This document shows, in pieces, positions 45,675-56,149 of a DNA stretch of 64,000 bases. Numbering within the stretch: position 1 is the stretch's first letter; the number at the start of each line of letters is the position of its first letter. The stretch is from assembly GCA_027605045.1 (NCBI GenBank), contig JAQFWX010000015.1:1100455-1164454 (forward strand), given 5' to 3'. Source of the DNA: Phallus indusiatus. Taxonomy: Eukaryota > Basidiomycota > Agaricomycetes > Phallales > Phallaceae. The translations under genes and the position numbers were made by a program. The notes beneath the pieces are model-generated. The model was not told the DNA's origin and did no database searches. It saw nothing but the letters and a program-made list of their open reading frames with translations.

Positions 45675-47181
45675 ATGGCTCCTACTACCAGGAGTCAGAG
45701 TGCACCAGATCGTGGTACACCTGATTCCAATCAGCCTGACCCACCCGGGCCAGTGCAAACCGAAAATCCCGACCCGTCTAGGGAAGGAACCCTCGAAGGA
45801 GAGTCATCCACATGGGAGAGAGTGGATGCATCAACACAAAATCCCACTCGTCCTGCGTCGCAGACGATGGAACATCAGCCCCAACTCGCTGATGAAGAAG
45901 ATGAGGACGTAAAGTCCGTAGCATCTGGTCGCTCCAGACTTAGCGTCAGGAGCGACAGGTCCATCCGAAGGGACGAGACGATGAACGCTGTTCACGCATC
46001 GTTACTCGATGGCGTGAGGAACGGGAATATGTCCCCGTCAGAACTGCAGAGACTAGCTCGATTAATCGAGAATGTCAACGCAGGAGTTGAAAACCCCGAG
46101 CCAGAGCCTGTTACCACGGGCTCTGACAGGGACCAAGTCAGGACAACAGACTTGTCTCCTGAAGCAGAGCCTGCACGAGCACGCTCTGACAAAGGAAAAG
46201 CAGAGCGGTAGACCCGCCTGCACCAGGTACGGGATCTACTCGCCCTAGACCAGCAGGGCCGACGAGTCGCCTTGCCTATCAATTCACAAACCCAGCCCCA
46301 CAAGCTAGGTTTGCTACACCGACGGGACCGACATATGCCAGTCCGTCACCAGCGACAGCTGGTAATTCCCAATCCCCTGAGCCTGCACCAACAGGCACCA
46401 GACAACGTTCCCAGAACGTTACCCCAGGACCGAGTACGCGTCCTGATAGACCTCCTACTCAAGGAGCTACAGCATATACAGCTCCTAGAAACCCCGGCCC
46501 CGAAATAGAGGCTGGCAGAGAAACAGTGAGACGAATGCACCGTTTCACAAGACAACCGCCTCACGAGTCTGACGCGGTTGGTGACTATATCGATACCGAG
46601 ATAGCCACGCGACTGGTGAACCAGTCGCGAAATGGAGCACCCCACGAGAGGATGCTGAAGTGGTCGCCCAAGCTGCCCTCGAATACCAGAGGATAGCAAG
46701 GCTACTCTCCGACAGAGCAATCCGTACGCATGCACGGGCTGTGGAGACGGCCACTAACGCGCTCGAGGAAGCTGTAGCAGGCTCTCTCGAGACTGACACT
46801 CCCAACGAGCAGCAAATGCGGATCATCCAAGATAGGATCCGCATCGCGAGGGACGCGCGTATGAACGCGGTCCGCCATGCTCGTGTGCTTGAAGGTGGCT
46901 ATAATGCCATCACTGGCGATAGGATCCCATCGCCAGACCCAGCCACAAGCTCAAGTCGTCCAGACGACAGAGCATCACCCCTGGCAGACAACTGCCAAGG
47001 CAAAGTGCCGAGCCCAATGGGCAGAGGCAAGCATCTGCTAACCCAGCAGAAGCACCACGTATCGATCCATATGATGGATACGCTCGTCGACCACAGTATG
47101 GCGAGGATCTCCGCGCCACACCGTTCGATGAGGAACGTGTTGAAAGGTTTGACCCTTTCAACGACGACGCCCAGTACTTGA
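45675..47181 (+). pseudogene. Element C N-terminal Gag region, frameshifted
   Basis: ATG at 45675 (MAPTTRSQSAPDRGTPDSNQ) opens 178 codons of disordered Pro/Glu/Ser-rich sequence. The same kind of sequence continues in a second frame to about 46660 and a third frame from 46660 (YQRIARLLSDRAIRTHARA, helical) to 47181, then reaches the capsid ORF. At least two or three frame changes are needed to read it through, so this part is decayed or needs an unusual expression route. Confidence 0.6.
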
Positions 47182-47194
47182 GGGCGTCATAGCC

Positions 47195-49069
47195 ATGGTT
47201 CAAGAAGCCCTGATTGCAAACAGGGATATGATGCCAGGCAACTCGCCCCTTGCGAAAGCAGGAGCGAAGATAGGGCTCCTGCCCACATATAGCGGCTCGT
47301 CCAGAGCCGAGGACTTCGACAACTTTGTGTCGGGTCTGTTACGCTGGCTACGCGTAAACCACCTGCTTGGAGAAGTCAGCCAAGCAGAGCAACTCTCCTT
47401 TCTAGGCATGCGCCTAGAAGGGTTGGCACAAGAGTGGTTCACCCAGAACGTGGAACGAGGTACTCGTCCCATGCATGAGTGGACCCTAGTCCCCGCTTTA
47501 CGGAGACTACACGAACGATTCCTCCCACCCCACTCGAGAAGTGAGGTGGCGATCCAGTTCGAACGCGAACGGCAAGGATCGCACTCTGTACACGAATACA
47601 TGAGTGCGTTACTCACGCTAGCCAACAGACTAGCGCACCCTCCTGATGATTATACATTCAGGAGGAGGTTCCTTGATGGGCTGAACCACAGCCTCGCCGC
47701 TGAAGTAGCATTCAGAGGCGGTAGTCCTGAGCAGATGTCTGCTAAGGAACTTCTTGCACTCGCCATCCAAGTAGAGGAGGCGTTCAAGAAGTGGAGGTCG
47801 ATAACGGCCTCCCAAGGAAGCACTACCCGTCCAACGGGTAGTAGTGGCAGTAGTGGTAGTGGCAGCAGCAGCAGCCACACCAACTTGGCCAGACAAGCGC
47901 ATTCAAACAATATGCGCTTGAACCAGAGGAACCAAGGTCCCTCTGCGCGTCCTCATGAGACGCGAACTAATGGCAATTCCCCATTGGGGAATCGCCCCTC
48001 GAGCTCATCAAGCTCGAGAAATCATAACTCGCAGCCCACTAGGACTGCCCCAACTAGTACGAACAATCGCACTAGCACTACCCCTCCCACGTGTTTCAAC
48101 TGTGGGCAGGTGGGACATTACAGAAATGCGTGCCCCAGACTGAGACAGGTACGAGCCAATGTGGGTCGTATCGAAGAGGTTGAAGAGACCTCTGGCGAGA
48201 CATCGAACGATGCCCCGCAGGAGAACGTGGAAGACCCCACAGCTGAACAAGCTGTGGAGGAAGAGGTGGCCCAAGACGAGCCCACCAACGACCCCGTCGA
48301 GGACGACGAGGGCATCCAATACCAATGGGACGATGATGACAATGGTCCCAGTGTATACATGCTCCTCACAATTGGTGACGAGTATGAGGAGCGCAGACTG
48401 CACTTCGCGGTCCACAAGTCATCGCCATTGGATGACAATGAGTCCTCGCTCGCTACGAGCAAGGAACCACTCTATGACCATACGGCTAGAGTGAGCTCTC
48501 GTGCCCCAACACGAGACAGAAACGCATCGAGACCCATTGAGGGTTTCTGGCCAGTCAATGGCCAATTGGCCCACTGCCTAGTCGACAGTGGATGCCAGGG
48601 GATGATCATGTCCCCTCATTTCTCTCTTGCCACCGGGGCAAGAACCTTCAAGCTCGACAAACCTGTCGTGCTGCAGCTGGCCGTTAAGGGCAGCAAGTCT
48701 TCCATCCAGTATGGAACGTACACCCGAATCCAATTCGGAGGTATCGATGTCCAAGAGTACTTTGACATCGTCAACATCGATCACTATGATGTGATCATTG
48801 GCGTCCCATTCCTGAGACGCTACAACATCTGCCTGGATTTCAGCAGAGGTACAATCACCCGCGACGGCGAGGTGATTGACACCAATCACCATGTGATTGG
48901 ACACGCTCCTGAAACAGGAGCGATGGTGCTAGCCAGCACCCAACATTCCAGCTCCTCCGTCCCTGAGATGACGGAAGAGAATATCCCAGCACTCATCGAG
49001 TACTGGAAGAACAAGTACAGTGACCTGTTCGGTCCTGTCCCTTCCCGACTTCCCCATTTCGGGAAGTGA
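47195..49069 (+). CDS. gag: Element C Gag capsid, zinc knuckle and protease
   Basis: 624 codons. Retrotransposon Gag domain (KIGLLPTYSGSSRAEDFDNF, EGLAQEWFTQNVERGTRPMH, HSVHEYMSALLTLANRLAHP), a Ser/Gly/Asn-rich linker, zinc knuckle CFNCGQVGHYRNACP near residue 300, an acidic linker, then an aspartic protease with the DSG active site (HCLVDSGCQGMIMSPHF) near residue 465. It ends just where RT should start, by a frame break. The coding sequence contains many perfect hairpins, for example 47894-47920 and 47998-48018. Confidence 0.8.
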   Translation: MVQEALIANRDMMPGNSPLAKAGAKIGLLPTYSGSSRAEDFDNFVSGLLRWLRVNHLLGEVSQAEQLSFLGMRLEGLAQEWFTQNVERGTRPMHEWTLVPALRRLHERFLPPHSRSEVAIQFERERQGSHSVHEYMSALLTLANRLAHPPDDYTFRRRFLDGLNHSLAAEVAFRGGSPEQMSAKELLALAIQVEEAFKKWRSITASQGSTTRPTGSSGSSGSGSSSSHTNLARQAHSNNMRLNQRNQGPSARPHETRTNGNSPLGNRPSSSSSSRNHNSQPTRTAPTSTNNRTSTTPPTCFNCGQVGHYRNACPRLRQVRANVGRIEEVEETSGETSNDAPQENVEDPTAEQAVEEEVAQDEPTNDPVEDDEGIQYQWDDDDNGPSVYMLLTIGDEYEERRLHFAVHKSSPLDDNESSLATSKEPLYDHTARVSSRAPTRDRNASRPIEGFWPVNGQLAHCLVDSGCQGMIMSPHFSLATGARTFKLDKPVVLQLAVKGSKSSIQYGTYTRIQFGGIDVQEYFDIVNIDHYDVIIGVPFLRRYNICLDFSRGTITRDGEVIDTNHHVIGHAPETGAMVLASTQHSSSSVPEMTEENIPALIEYWKNKYSDLFGPVPSRLPHFGK

Positions 49070-49071
49070 AT

Positions 49072-50828
49072 CACCAGATTCCTCTTATTGAGCCCAATAA
49101 GAAGATCCGGTACCACCTTCCCAGGTGTCCGGATGCGCTCAGCGCTACTCGCTGAAAAGATTCAGCGATACGTAGCTGCAGGCTGGTGGGAACCAACTGT
49201 AGCTACACAGGCAATCCCTATGCTTTGCCTGCAGAAACGAGCCGTAGTCCTAGCACTACGGACCGTGTTCGATCTGCGCCTGCAGAACGAAAACAGAGAA
49301 GGACGTAACGCCCTTCCCTGACCAGGAAACCATCCGCCAGAACGTGGCGAGACACAAATACAGATCAAAAATTGATCTGACTGAGGCGTACGAGCAAGTA
49401 CGCATAGTCCCAGAGGACGTCCACAAGACGACCTTTGCCACCATCTATGGCACTTTCAAGAGCCATGTCATGCAGCAAGGAGACTGTAATGCCCCATCGA
49501 CGTTTCAACGTCTGATGACTCACATATTTAGGGACTGCATCGGTCGTTCGACGGATGCATACATAGACGACGTGTTCGTCTATTCAAACACAATAGATCT
49601 GCATCAGCAGCATCTAGAGAATGCCTTCTCGCGTCTGCGAGAAGCACAACTTTACCTAAGTAGTCGTAAAGTTGATTTGTACTCTAAGCGACTGGAGTGC
49701 TTAGGCCACATCATCGACGATGATGGCATCCATCCCGATCACGAGAAGATGGACAAAATACGTGAGTGGAGAACTCCACGCACGTATAATGATGTCCAGA
49801 AATTTCTGGGCCTCGTACAATACGTTGCGGCATACCTACCAGGGGTAGCCGCATACACTACACCACTATCAGGGTGTACGTACAACAACAGACCGTTCGT
49901 ATGGACGCCGTTGTTGAACAAGTGCTTTGATTCAATCAAAGCACTCACGCGAAAGGCTCCTATCTTGAAGCCTATTAACGTGGACGACCCAGATCCAATT
50001 TGGGTCGTAACCGACGGCTCTAAATGTGGCGTCGGTGCCTATTATGGGCAAGGGCCTACATGGCAACGTAGGCCAGCAGGGTTTCTCTCGAAGAAGTTCA
50101 CCCCTGCTCAATACAACTACCGCACCCATGAGCATGAGCTCATCGCGGTACTTGAAGCCTTCCTCAAGTGGGAAGACAAACTACTAGGGCGTAGATTCAC
50201 CCTAGTAACGGACAACGAGGCCATGGTCCACTTCAAGACCCAGCCTCGCATGTCACCGCGTCAAGCACGGTGGTATGAATACCTGTCTCGCTTTGACTAC
50301 GAGACGATTCATGTCAAGGGCGTCACTAACAATGTCGCCGATGGCCTCTCTCGTTATTACGAAGAGGACACTCCGGATGAGGTTCACCCTCCGGAGGTAT
50401 ACGTCAATGCTGACGTTAGACTTGATCCCGAAGGGGATCATCTTCCCATCGAAAGAAGGGATGAAGTGAGAGTGAACGTTATTACACGTTCACGAGTACG
50501 AGAGGAACCTCGAGTTGAAGGTCCCTCAAATACTACACCTTCTGATATTACAGAAGCGCAATCCGATGAGGATATACTTGCTCTAAGTGCAGAGCAAGAC
50601 AGCAAGCTTCTTAAAGCCAAAATTGAGGGCTTTGCTGAATTCACCTCGCTGATACAGCAAGGTTATCACAAGGACCCAGTATTTAAGCTGGTTCTTGCCA
50701 ACCCGAACGCTCACAAGGCGTTTGGAATTAAAAATCAACTGATCTTTACCAAGAATCAGTTCCTCCGCGATGTATTATGCGTCCCCATAACGCATTTTAC
50801 AAGGGGAGGAGGATCACTGAGATTATAA
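49072..50828 (+). pseudogene. pol: Element C reverse transcriptase and RNase H
   Basis: The N-terminal RT part (49072-49320) is open in one frame and the rest (49344-50828) in another. Blocks: YRSKIDLTEAYEQVRIVPED, QQGDCNAPSTFQRLMTHIF and YIDDVFVYSN (RT active site, with YIDD), then RNase H (VVTDGSKCGVGAYYGQG, YNYRTHEHELIAVLEAFLKW, LVTDNEAMVHF). A frame break follows at about 50800. The finger-domain part is shorter and more diverged than in element A. Hairpins here reach a 12-bp stem (49921-49945). Confidence 0.75.
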
Positions 50829-52233
50829 TCAGTGAGGCCCACCAAATTGTTGGGCACTTCGGACGTTACAAAACGTCTCAGTACGTTAGACAAGCGTACT
50901 GGTGGAAATCGATGATTGAAGACATCGATACGTTCTGCAGATCCTGCGGAACGTGCCAGACCAATAAAGGGGAGAATAATCACCCCAGTGGTCTGTTAAA
51001 ACAACTCCCGATTCCCAATAGACCTTGGGAATCGATTGGAATGGACTTCGTCGGTCCATTACCCGTTTCAAACGGCCACGACTTCCTATTCGTCGTGATT
51101 GACAGACTGACCTCTATGGTTCGTCTGATGCCAACCACCACCAAGCTGACCGCCAAGGGCACAGCCTGGTTATACCTCAGTGAAGTCGTAAGACTCCACG
51201 GTGTCCCTGACTCAATCGTGAGTGACAGGGATGCACGATTCACTGCCAAGTTCTGGCAGGAACTGCAACGCCTAATGGGGACACGATTGCTCATGTCCAC
51301 GGCGTTCCATCCGCAAACGGATGGATCTACCAGCGAGCCAATCGCTCGATTGGCCAAATACTTCGTTCCGTGATACAGAACGATCAAAAAGATTGGGCCG
51401 AAAGGATCCCAATGGTGGAGTTTGCTATTAATAGCAGCACCAGCGAAACCACTGGTTTCGCGCCGTTTGAACTCAATTACGGCTATCTTCCCAGTTTGGG
51501 AAGGAAAATTGAGACGAACACCAAATTCAAAGGTGTTCAACACTTTGCTCAACAGGCAAAGTGGAATCTCATGATAGCGCATGACGCTATCATAGCCAGT
51601 CGCGTTAAACAGGCTCACTACGCGAACAACTCACGGCGCGATGCACCGGAGTATAAAGAGGGTGACCTCGTCTATCTGTCGACGAGGAACCTCAACCTCC
51701 CCAAGGGGAGAGTTAAGAAGTTGATCCCGCGTTATGTGGGACCATACAAAATATTGTCCGCTAAAGACAATATCACAGTGAAACTTGAGCTCTCTGAGGA
51801 GCTCAAGCAACGTCGCATAAATCCCGTATTTCACGTGGATTTGATTAAACCTCACATCGCTAATGACGACGAGAGGTTTCCACGCCGCGATACACTCACG
51901 GCGTATGATTTTGGACAGCCAGACGATGCTGAATGGCACGTCGAGGAACTCCTAGCTCATCGCTGGAGTGGAACTCGCGAGAAAGATCTCGAGTTCCTAG
52001 TCCAGTGGACCCTTGGGGATACCACTTGGGAACCTTACAGTAACTGTAAGGACTTGCAAGCTCTAGACGAGTACTTGCAATTACGAGGCGTAAACGAGCC
52101 TCGGCAGCTGCCACGACTATCCAATCACGGAGAGTCGCGGACCAGCAACAAGCGCCCAGATCCCACTCGGGATCTGCTTGAAGATCCCACCCACAGGGAT
52201 CCACTGGCACTTCACTGCTACGCGGTGAGGTAA
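50777..52233 (+). pseudogene. Element C integrase and chromodomain-like C-terminus, one frameshift
   Basis: HHCC finger (EAHQIVGHFGRYKTSQYVRQ ... CGTCQTNK), first Asp in MDFVGPLP, second in IVSDRDARF, and HPQTDGSTSE where the frame breaks just at the catalytic Glu region (about 51335). The second frame, 51370-52233, continues with FAPFELNYGYLP, GDLVYLSTRNLNLPKGRVKK and a chromodomain-like WHVEELLAHRWSG ... FLVQWTLGDTTWEPYSNC. Integration of cDNA is the normal role; this copy would need frameshifting or help from another copy. Confidence 0.75.
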
Positions 52234-52314
52234 TTTTCACTTGGGCGCTCCATGAGGCCGCCCAAGTATATAACCCAAAAGTCCGTTCACGGTCTTTTCT
52301 CCTCAACACCCCCA

Positions 52315-53454
52315 TGCCTGACAGCAAGGGAAAGCAACGCGAACGATCACGCTCGCGGTCGCCTACGCCGCAACCTGTTAGTAGGTTCAAAAAGCAGAGG
52401 CTCAACTGGCCCTGCAAAGGTCCGAATGGACCTTAGACGCGATGGACGGATGCATATCCGTCTATCATAACAATGATAGTTGCACTGCGTGCAACGACTT
52501 TGCCAGTCACCTGGCAGGCCCCGCTGGCAGCGGGCAATCATCCTTGACCATGATATGGTCAAGCAGGCCGTCTACAAGGCCTTTCCCTTCATAAGGAGGG
52601 AGTACTATCATCTAGACGAACGTCTAGAAGAAGCTGAAAAGGACGTCAAGTCCTTGACAGACCACCTCGACGATGCGAATCGTCGTATCTGCGAGCTGAA
52701 AGCTCGCATTGCTGAACTTGAACGTTCAGCGTCGACGGCAGGCCCGTCGACTACCCCATCGACCTCCAAAAAGCGGTCGAGAGACCAGGCCGATAAAGCG
52801 CCTGAACCATCCCAGGCAGCCCCTTTGCCTGATATTTTCAACGACATGTCGTCTGACGACGACATGGAAGACATAGTCGATGATAACGACTATGATGACG
52901 ACGCCTCCATCGCGTCGTCCACCAAACGCAAACCTCAGCGTACCTACGCTGATGCAACCAAGGCATCGGGCTCTCGCGATGCTGCCCCGGTTTCTCCAAG
53001 GAAACCCTCTGGTCCGTATCCACGGACCAAGCCAGGATGGGACTCCAACCGGGACCCATGGCCCTTCTTCGTCAAGGGCTTCGACCCCACTGTTAGTGGG
53101 GATCACTCTCTGGTGCCTGGCACCCCCAATCCTACTGCATGGTATAACACCTGCAGCCTCGACGAACCATTGTTCGTCGAGATTGGAACCCGGGTTTGGA
53201 CCGACCCCCCGGTGTTCACGTACCCCGATGACAGGGGGGTTCACATGCGTATTTCATACGCATGGACTCGCTGGCGCAGATCCATGAAGGAGCGTCGCCT
53301 GGCGAGAAAGACCGCCAAGCTTGAAGCTATGGAGGCTGCCGCCAACCGTCCATCGGTGGTGTCTATCTCGGGAGAACTCATACACCCCGAGATCAAGTAT
53401 TTAATCAATACTTGGAATGCGGACCCTAACCAGGTCCTCCTTACATCCGACTAA
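52315..53454 (+). CDS. Element C extra ORF 1: coiled-coil protein of unknown function
   Basis: An SR-rich basic start (MPDSKGKQRERSRSRSPTPQ at 52315) is separated by frame changes from the main open frame, whose likely part begins near 52555 and ends at 53454. It contains a coiled coil (ERLEEAEKDVKSLTDHLDDA, RICELKARIAELERS), an acidic Asp-rich stretch, a basic linker, and a conserved-looking C-terminal domain with PWPFFVKGFDPTVSGDHSLV, CSLDEPLFVEIGTRVW and ISYAWTRWRRSMKERRLAR. It is not an env protein by sequence: no signal peptide or membrane segment. It sits between pol and the 3' LTR on the same strand, overlapping the next ORF at its stop. Confidence 0.6.
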
Positions 53455-54066
53455 TGTCGGATGGATCATTAAACCCTCAAGATGTTGAGGTGTTCGCATG
53501 GCTCAAACGAGTCACACGTACTCGTGAAGTACGTGCCAAGTTCCTCGAGAAGGCGGCTGAGTGCCTCCTCGACCCCGCACTTACTGTGTGGGAAGAAGTT
53601 CTCGGTGGTAAGGGTAATTCCTCCACCCACCTGCCTTCCACGCTTATGGAAGGCTACACTGCTCCTTCGAGTGCAAATCCCCCTCCTCCATTACCATAGA
53701 GGAGGTGATTCGCTCCATGCATGCCAATGGAGCGACGACAAGACGCGTCACTGAGGTGATCGCGCCCCTTCTCCAACGATACGCCAATGGAGAAGATGTC
53801 AATCGCATCGCGCATGACTATCGCGTGCGCCGTGGACTGGATCGTCCAACAAAAAGGCGCGTACGACTCAGTCGTCCGCCCCCGCCGTCCATGCGTCGGC
53901 TTCACCTGCCAGCATCGTGGCAGGCCAGCCTAACAAGGTCTACTCCCCGTCCGTCCCAATTCAGATGACGGACGAGGAATTGTTAAGGCCCCCTGAGGAC
54001 CTTGACGCGCCGCATCCGAGTGCCTCGGAGAGCATGGAGATTGACTACAGCAATCCCTCTGACTGA
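53454..54066 (+). pseudogene. Element C extra ORF 2, frameshifted
   Basis: ATG at 53454 overlaps the previous stop (taATG). MSDGSLNPQDVEVFAWLKRV and the following helical segment run to about 53700, then the frame changes. 53705-53968 gives VTEVIAPLLQRYANGEDVNR, and a further frame ends MTDEELLRPPEDLDAPHPSA ... DYSNPSD with a stop near 54064. No known domain. The start/stop overlap suggests coupled translation of the two extra ORFs (inference). Confidence 0.45.
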
Positions 54067-54128
54067 TTACAGTCAGACGCCTCCTCTTCGCGATCCCATG
54101 ACTTGGAGTCCAAGTCACAAGGGGAGGA

Positions 54129-54448
54129 TGTAACGGATCCACCGTATGCGGTGGATTGAGTATATGCCACTTGGGCATATGCAGAGGGCTTCGCCCTCTG
54201 CAGTAATTACTATTAGTACTTCTAATAATAGAGGCGCTTAACGCCTCTGGCTCGCCGTGACGCGGCGAGCCATTATGTAATAACTGTACATTAGTAGTAG
54301 TTACGCGCGTGCTGATTCAGCACGCGCATTTTGTTTTTACACCATCATAATACAGCACCCTTGGTCTGTTATATTGGTGTGAGGACTACAGCGTGATAAA
54401 ACTTGTGTACCGTACGCGGTACACTATAAAAAGTAACGAAGCGTTACA
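54129..54448 (+). repeat. Element C 3' LTR
   Basis: 320 bp, near-identical to 45271-45589 (seen: ccataata/ccatcata and gagcg/gaagcg). It is preceded by the polypurine tract at 54119-54128. Confidence 0.95.
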
Positions 54449-55492
54449 TTAATCGTAGAATTGACTGAACGGTTCGGATGTCCGATGGAATTGATGCTAA
54501 CAATCTTTCACTTCTAGCAGGGGAGTACCCAGCCAGCGAAAGCGTTGTCCTGATGACGCTACTCAGCAGCCTGACGAAGAAATTGCAGCGATCCCTTGAG
54601 ACATGACAAGAAGTATGTAGCAGCGCCGGGAGAATTAAAGACTGGAAAGCAATTATTTGAGGGAGAGTGGAAGGGAATTTTATGTCCATGAACCGTGCTA
54701 TATATTTGGTAATTAGCAATGTTTGTTTTATACGAAACATACTAAACGCGCACCAGTTGAGATAGTCAATCCACGGCCCTTATCGTCAAATGTAGCCCGA
54801 TTTGTGGAAGGGTTTTTCCGTTGATAATTCCATGCAATCTCCTTATAGCTATCGATTTTTTTGAGACCGTCCAAAATAAGAGGAAGGAGAGAGGGTCGAG
54901 ATGAACCCAATTCTTCCAACGCGTCGACAGCTTGGTACATCTCGCACAGCCATTCTTCAAAATGGAGTAGCGATTCGTTCTCCAGTTGACCCCTCTTCAG
55001 GGTACACGGACCCAGATTAATGGGAAATGTGGTTGTTAAGGAAGATATGAAAGGCTGGTCAACTGTGGGCGGCGAAACGAATTCGAGAAAGCGAGGAGGT
55101 TCGAACGACGACAATGCGATTGAGAGATTCGTTTTATAATGTAAAAGATCCTCCGAAATCGGATCTTTTTCCTGAAGAGACTGAATTGACGTGGTGTGAG
55201 GTTTTTCAGCAGAGACCTGACATGTTGCCGGGTCATTCGATAAAACGGGAGTGTCAAGGCTTCTGGAGTGAATACCACTCTGAGCCTGATGCTGGTGCAA
55301 GTGAATATGCGCATCACCACTCATCAGATCACTTGAACCGCTGGGTTTCTTTGGTTGGCGATTCTCTTGAGAGTCTCTTTGACGATGTCGACTCCATGTC
55401 GTTGGGGGGATGAAGAATCCTTGCACCCTTTCTCCTGTCTCTGGATCAGTATCGACTAATAACTGACATTCAGAACATAGGCAAAGCTTCAT
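54449..55492 (-). pseudogene. Gene W: transposon-associated (Tnp2-like N-terminus) protein, 3' end lost at element C
   Basis: ATG at 55492: MKLCLCSECQLLVDTDPETG and GFFIPPTTWSRHRQ, the start typical of the large Agaricomycete proteins often annotated as Tnp2-type transposase relatives. A Ser/Pro-rich linker and the helical FEEWLCEMYQAVDALEELGS follow. A short intron near 54743-54697 joins to MDIKFPSTLPQIIAFQSLIL, HVSRDRCNFFVRLLSSVIRT and LLASIPSDIRTVQSILRL, which match the family's region before its CCxxC motif. There the LTR of element C cuts the gene. The donor of the intron is uncertain. Confidence 0.65.
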
Positions 55493-56149
55493 TGCGGGAT
55501 ATGTGGATATAAAGTACAACTCGAGCTGTTAGATTGGAACGATAAAGACAAAGGGTCGTCAAAGAGCCAGCTGGGGTGTCTTTGGTCCTAAAGGTCTGAT
55601 GAGCCCGGGGCAGAATTCGTGTCCCATGCCACATTGCTAATGTATAATATACGTTGTCAATGCGTACTAATAATAACCGAAGACGTCGAAAGCATGGCAA
55701 GAGATGTTTTTTTGACGTAAAGGCTCTTCAAGATTTAAACTTCGCTGACTAATCGGGTGAATGCCGCGTAGACCTAAGTCTCTTCATATCACAACATGAA
55801 TTTATTTAAGCATGTAAATCATAAAGGTATGGTCTCTCTTAATTATCGCATATTCCAATCTCATTCATCCGAGTGATGTACCTCTTTGGCAAAACAGTCT
55901 GGGCATTATGTCAGAAAGAAAGGTTGGTGATATCCGACATCAAAAAATCTCACCGAGGAAAATATCTGAGGTTATAACTGATTGCTCTGGTTCGTTGGCC
56001 CATCGCTGAGGGATGAATATTAGTCTTCTTCCTCCTCCGCGCATTCCCAAAAGAGCCTTTCTCAAGCCTAATGAAATATAATCTGCCTAAAAAAACAAAC
56101 GATCGCGATCTACTAACCTGGAATAGGAACACAGGCTGGCACGTCCATT
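55493..56149. other. Intergenic between genes Z and W
   Basis: AT-rich. Promoter of gene W and 3' UTR of gene Z (both minus). No ORF or repeat worth reporting. Confidence 0.5.

Larger units (their letters stand above)
45271..54448 (+). mobile_element. Ty3/Gypsy element C, hairpin-saturated, with two extra 3' ORFs
   Basis: 9178 bp. LTRs at 45271-45589 (319 bp) and 54129-54448 (320 bp) start tgtaac and end gttaca; two differences were seen between them. Gag with CCHC, DSG protease, RT, RNase H, integrase and a chromodomain-like end are present, but spread over several frames. Two further ORFs lie between pol and the 3' LTR. The polypurine tract aaggggagga directly precedes the 3' LTR. Flanking 5-mers gcgaa and ttaat do not match. 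Throughout its length the sequence is full of perfect short inverted repeats (see findings). Confidence 0.9.

Noticed and set aside
52315..54066. Extra ORFs of element C as an env gene
   Set aside because: No signal peptide, membrane segment or cysteine pattern of envelope proteins; they are soluble coiled-coil proteins.
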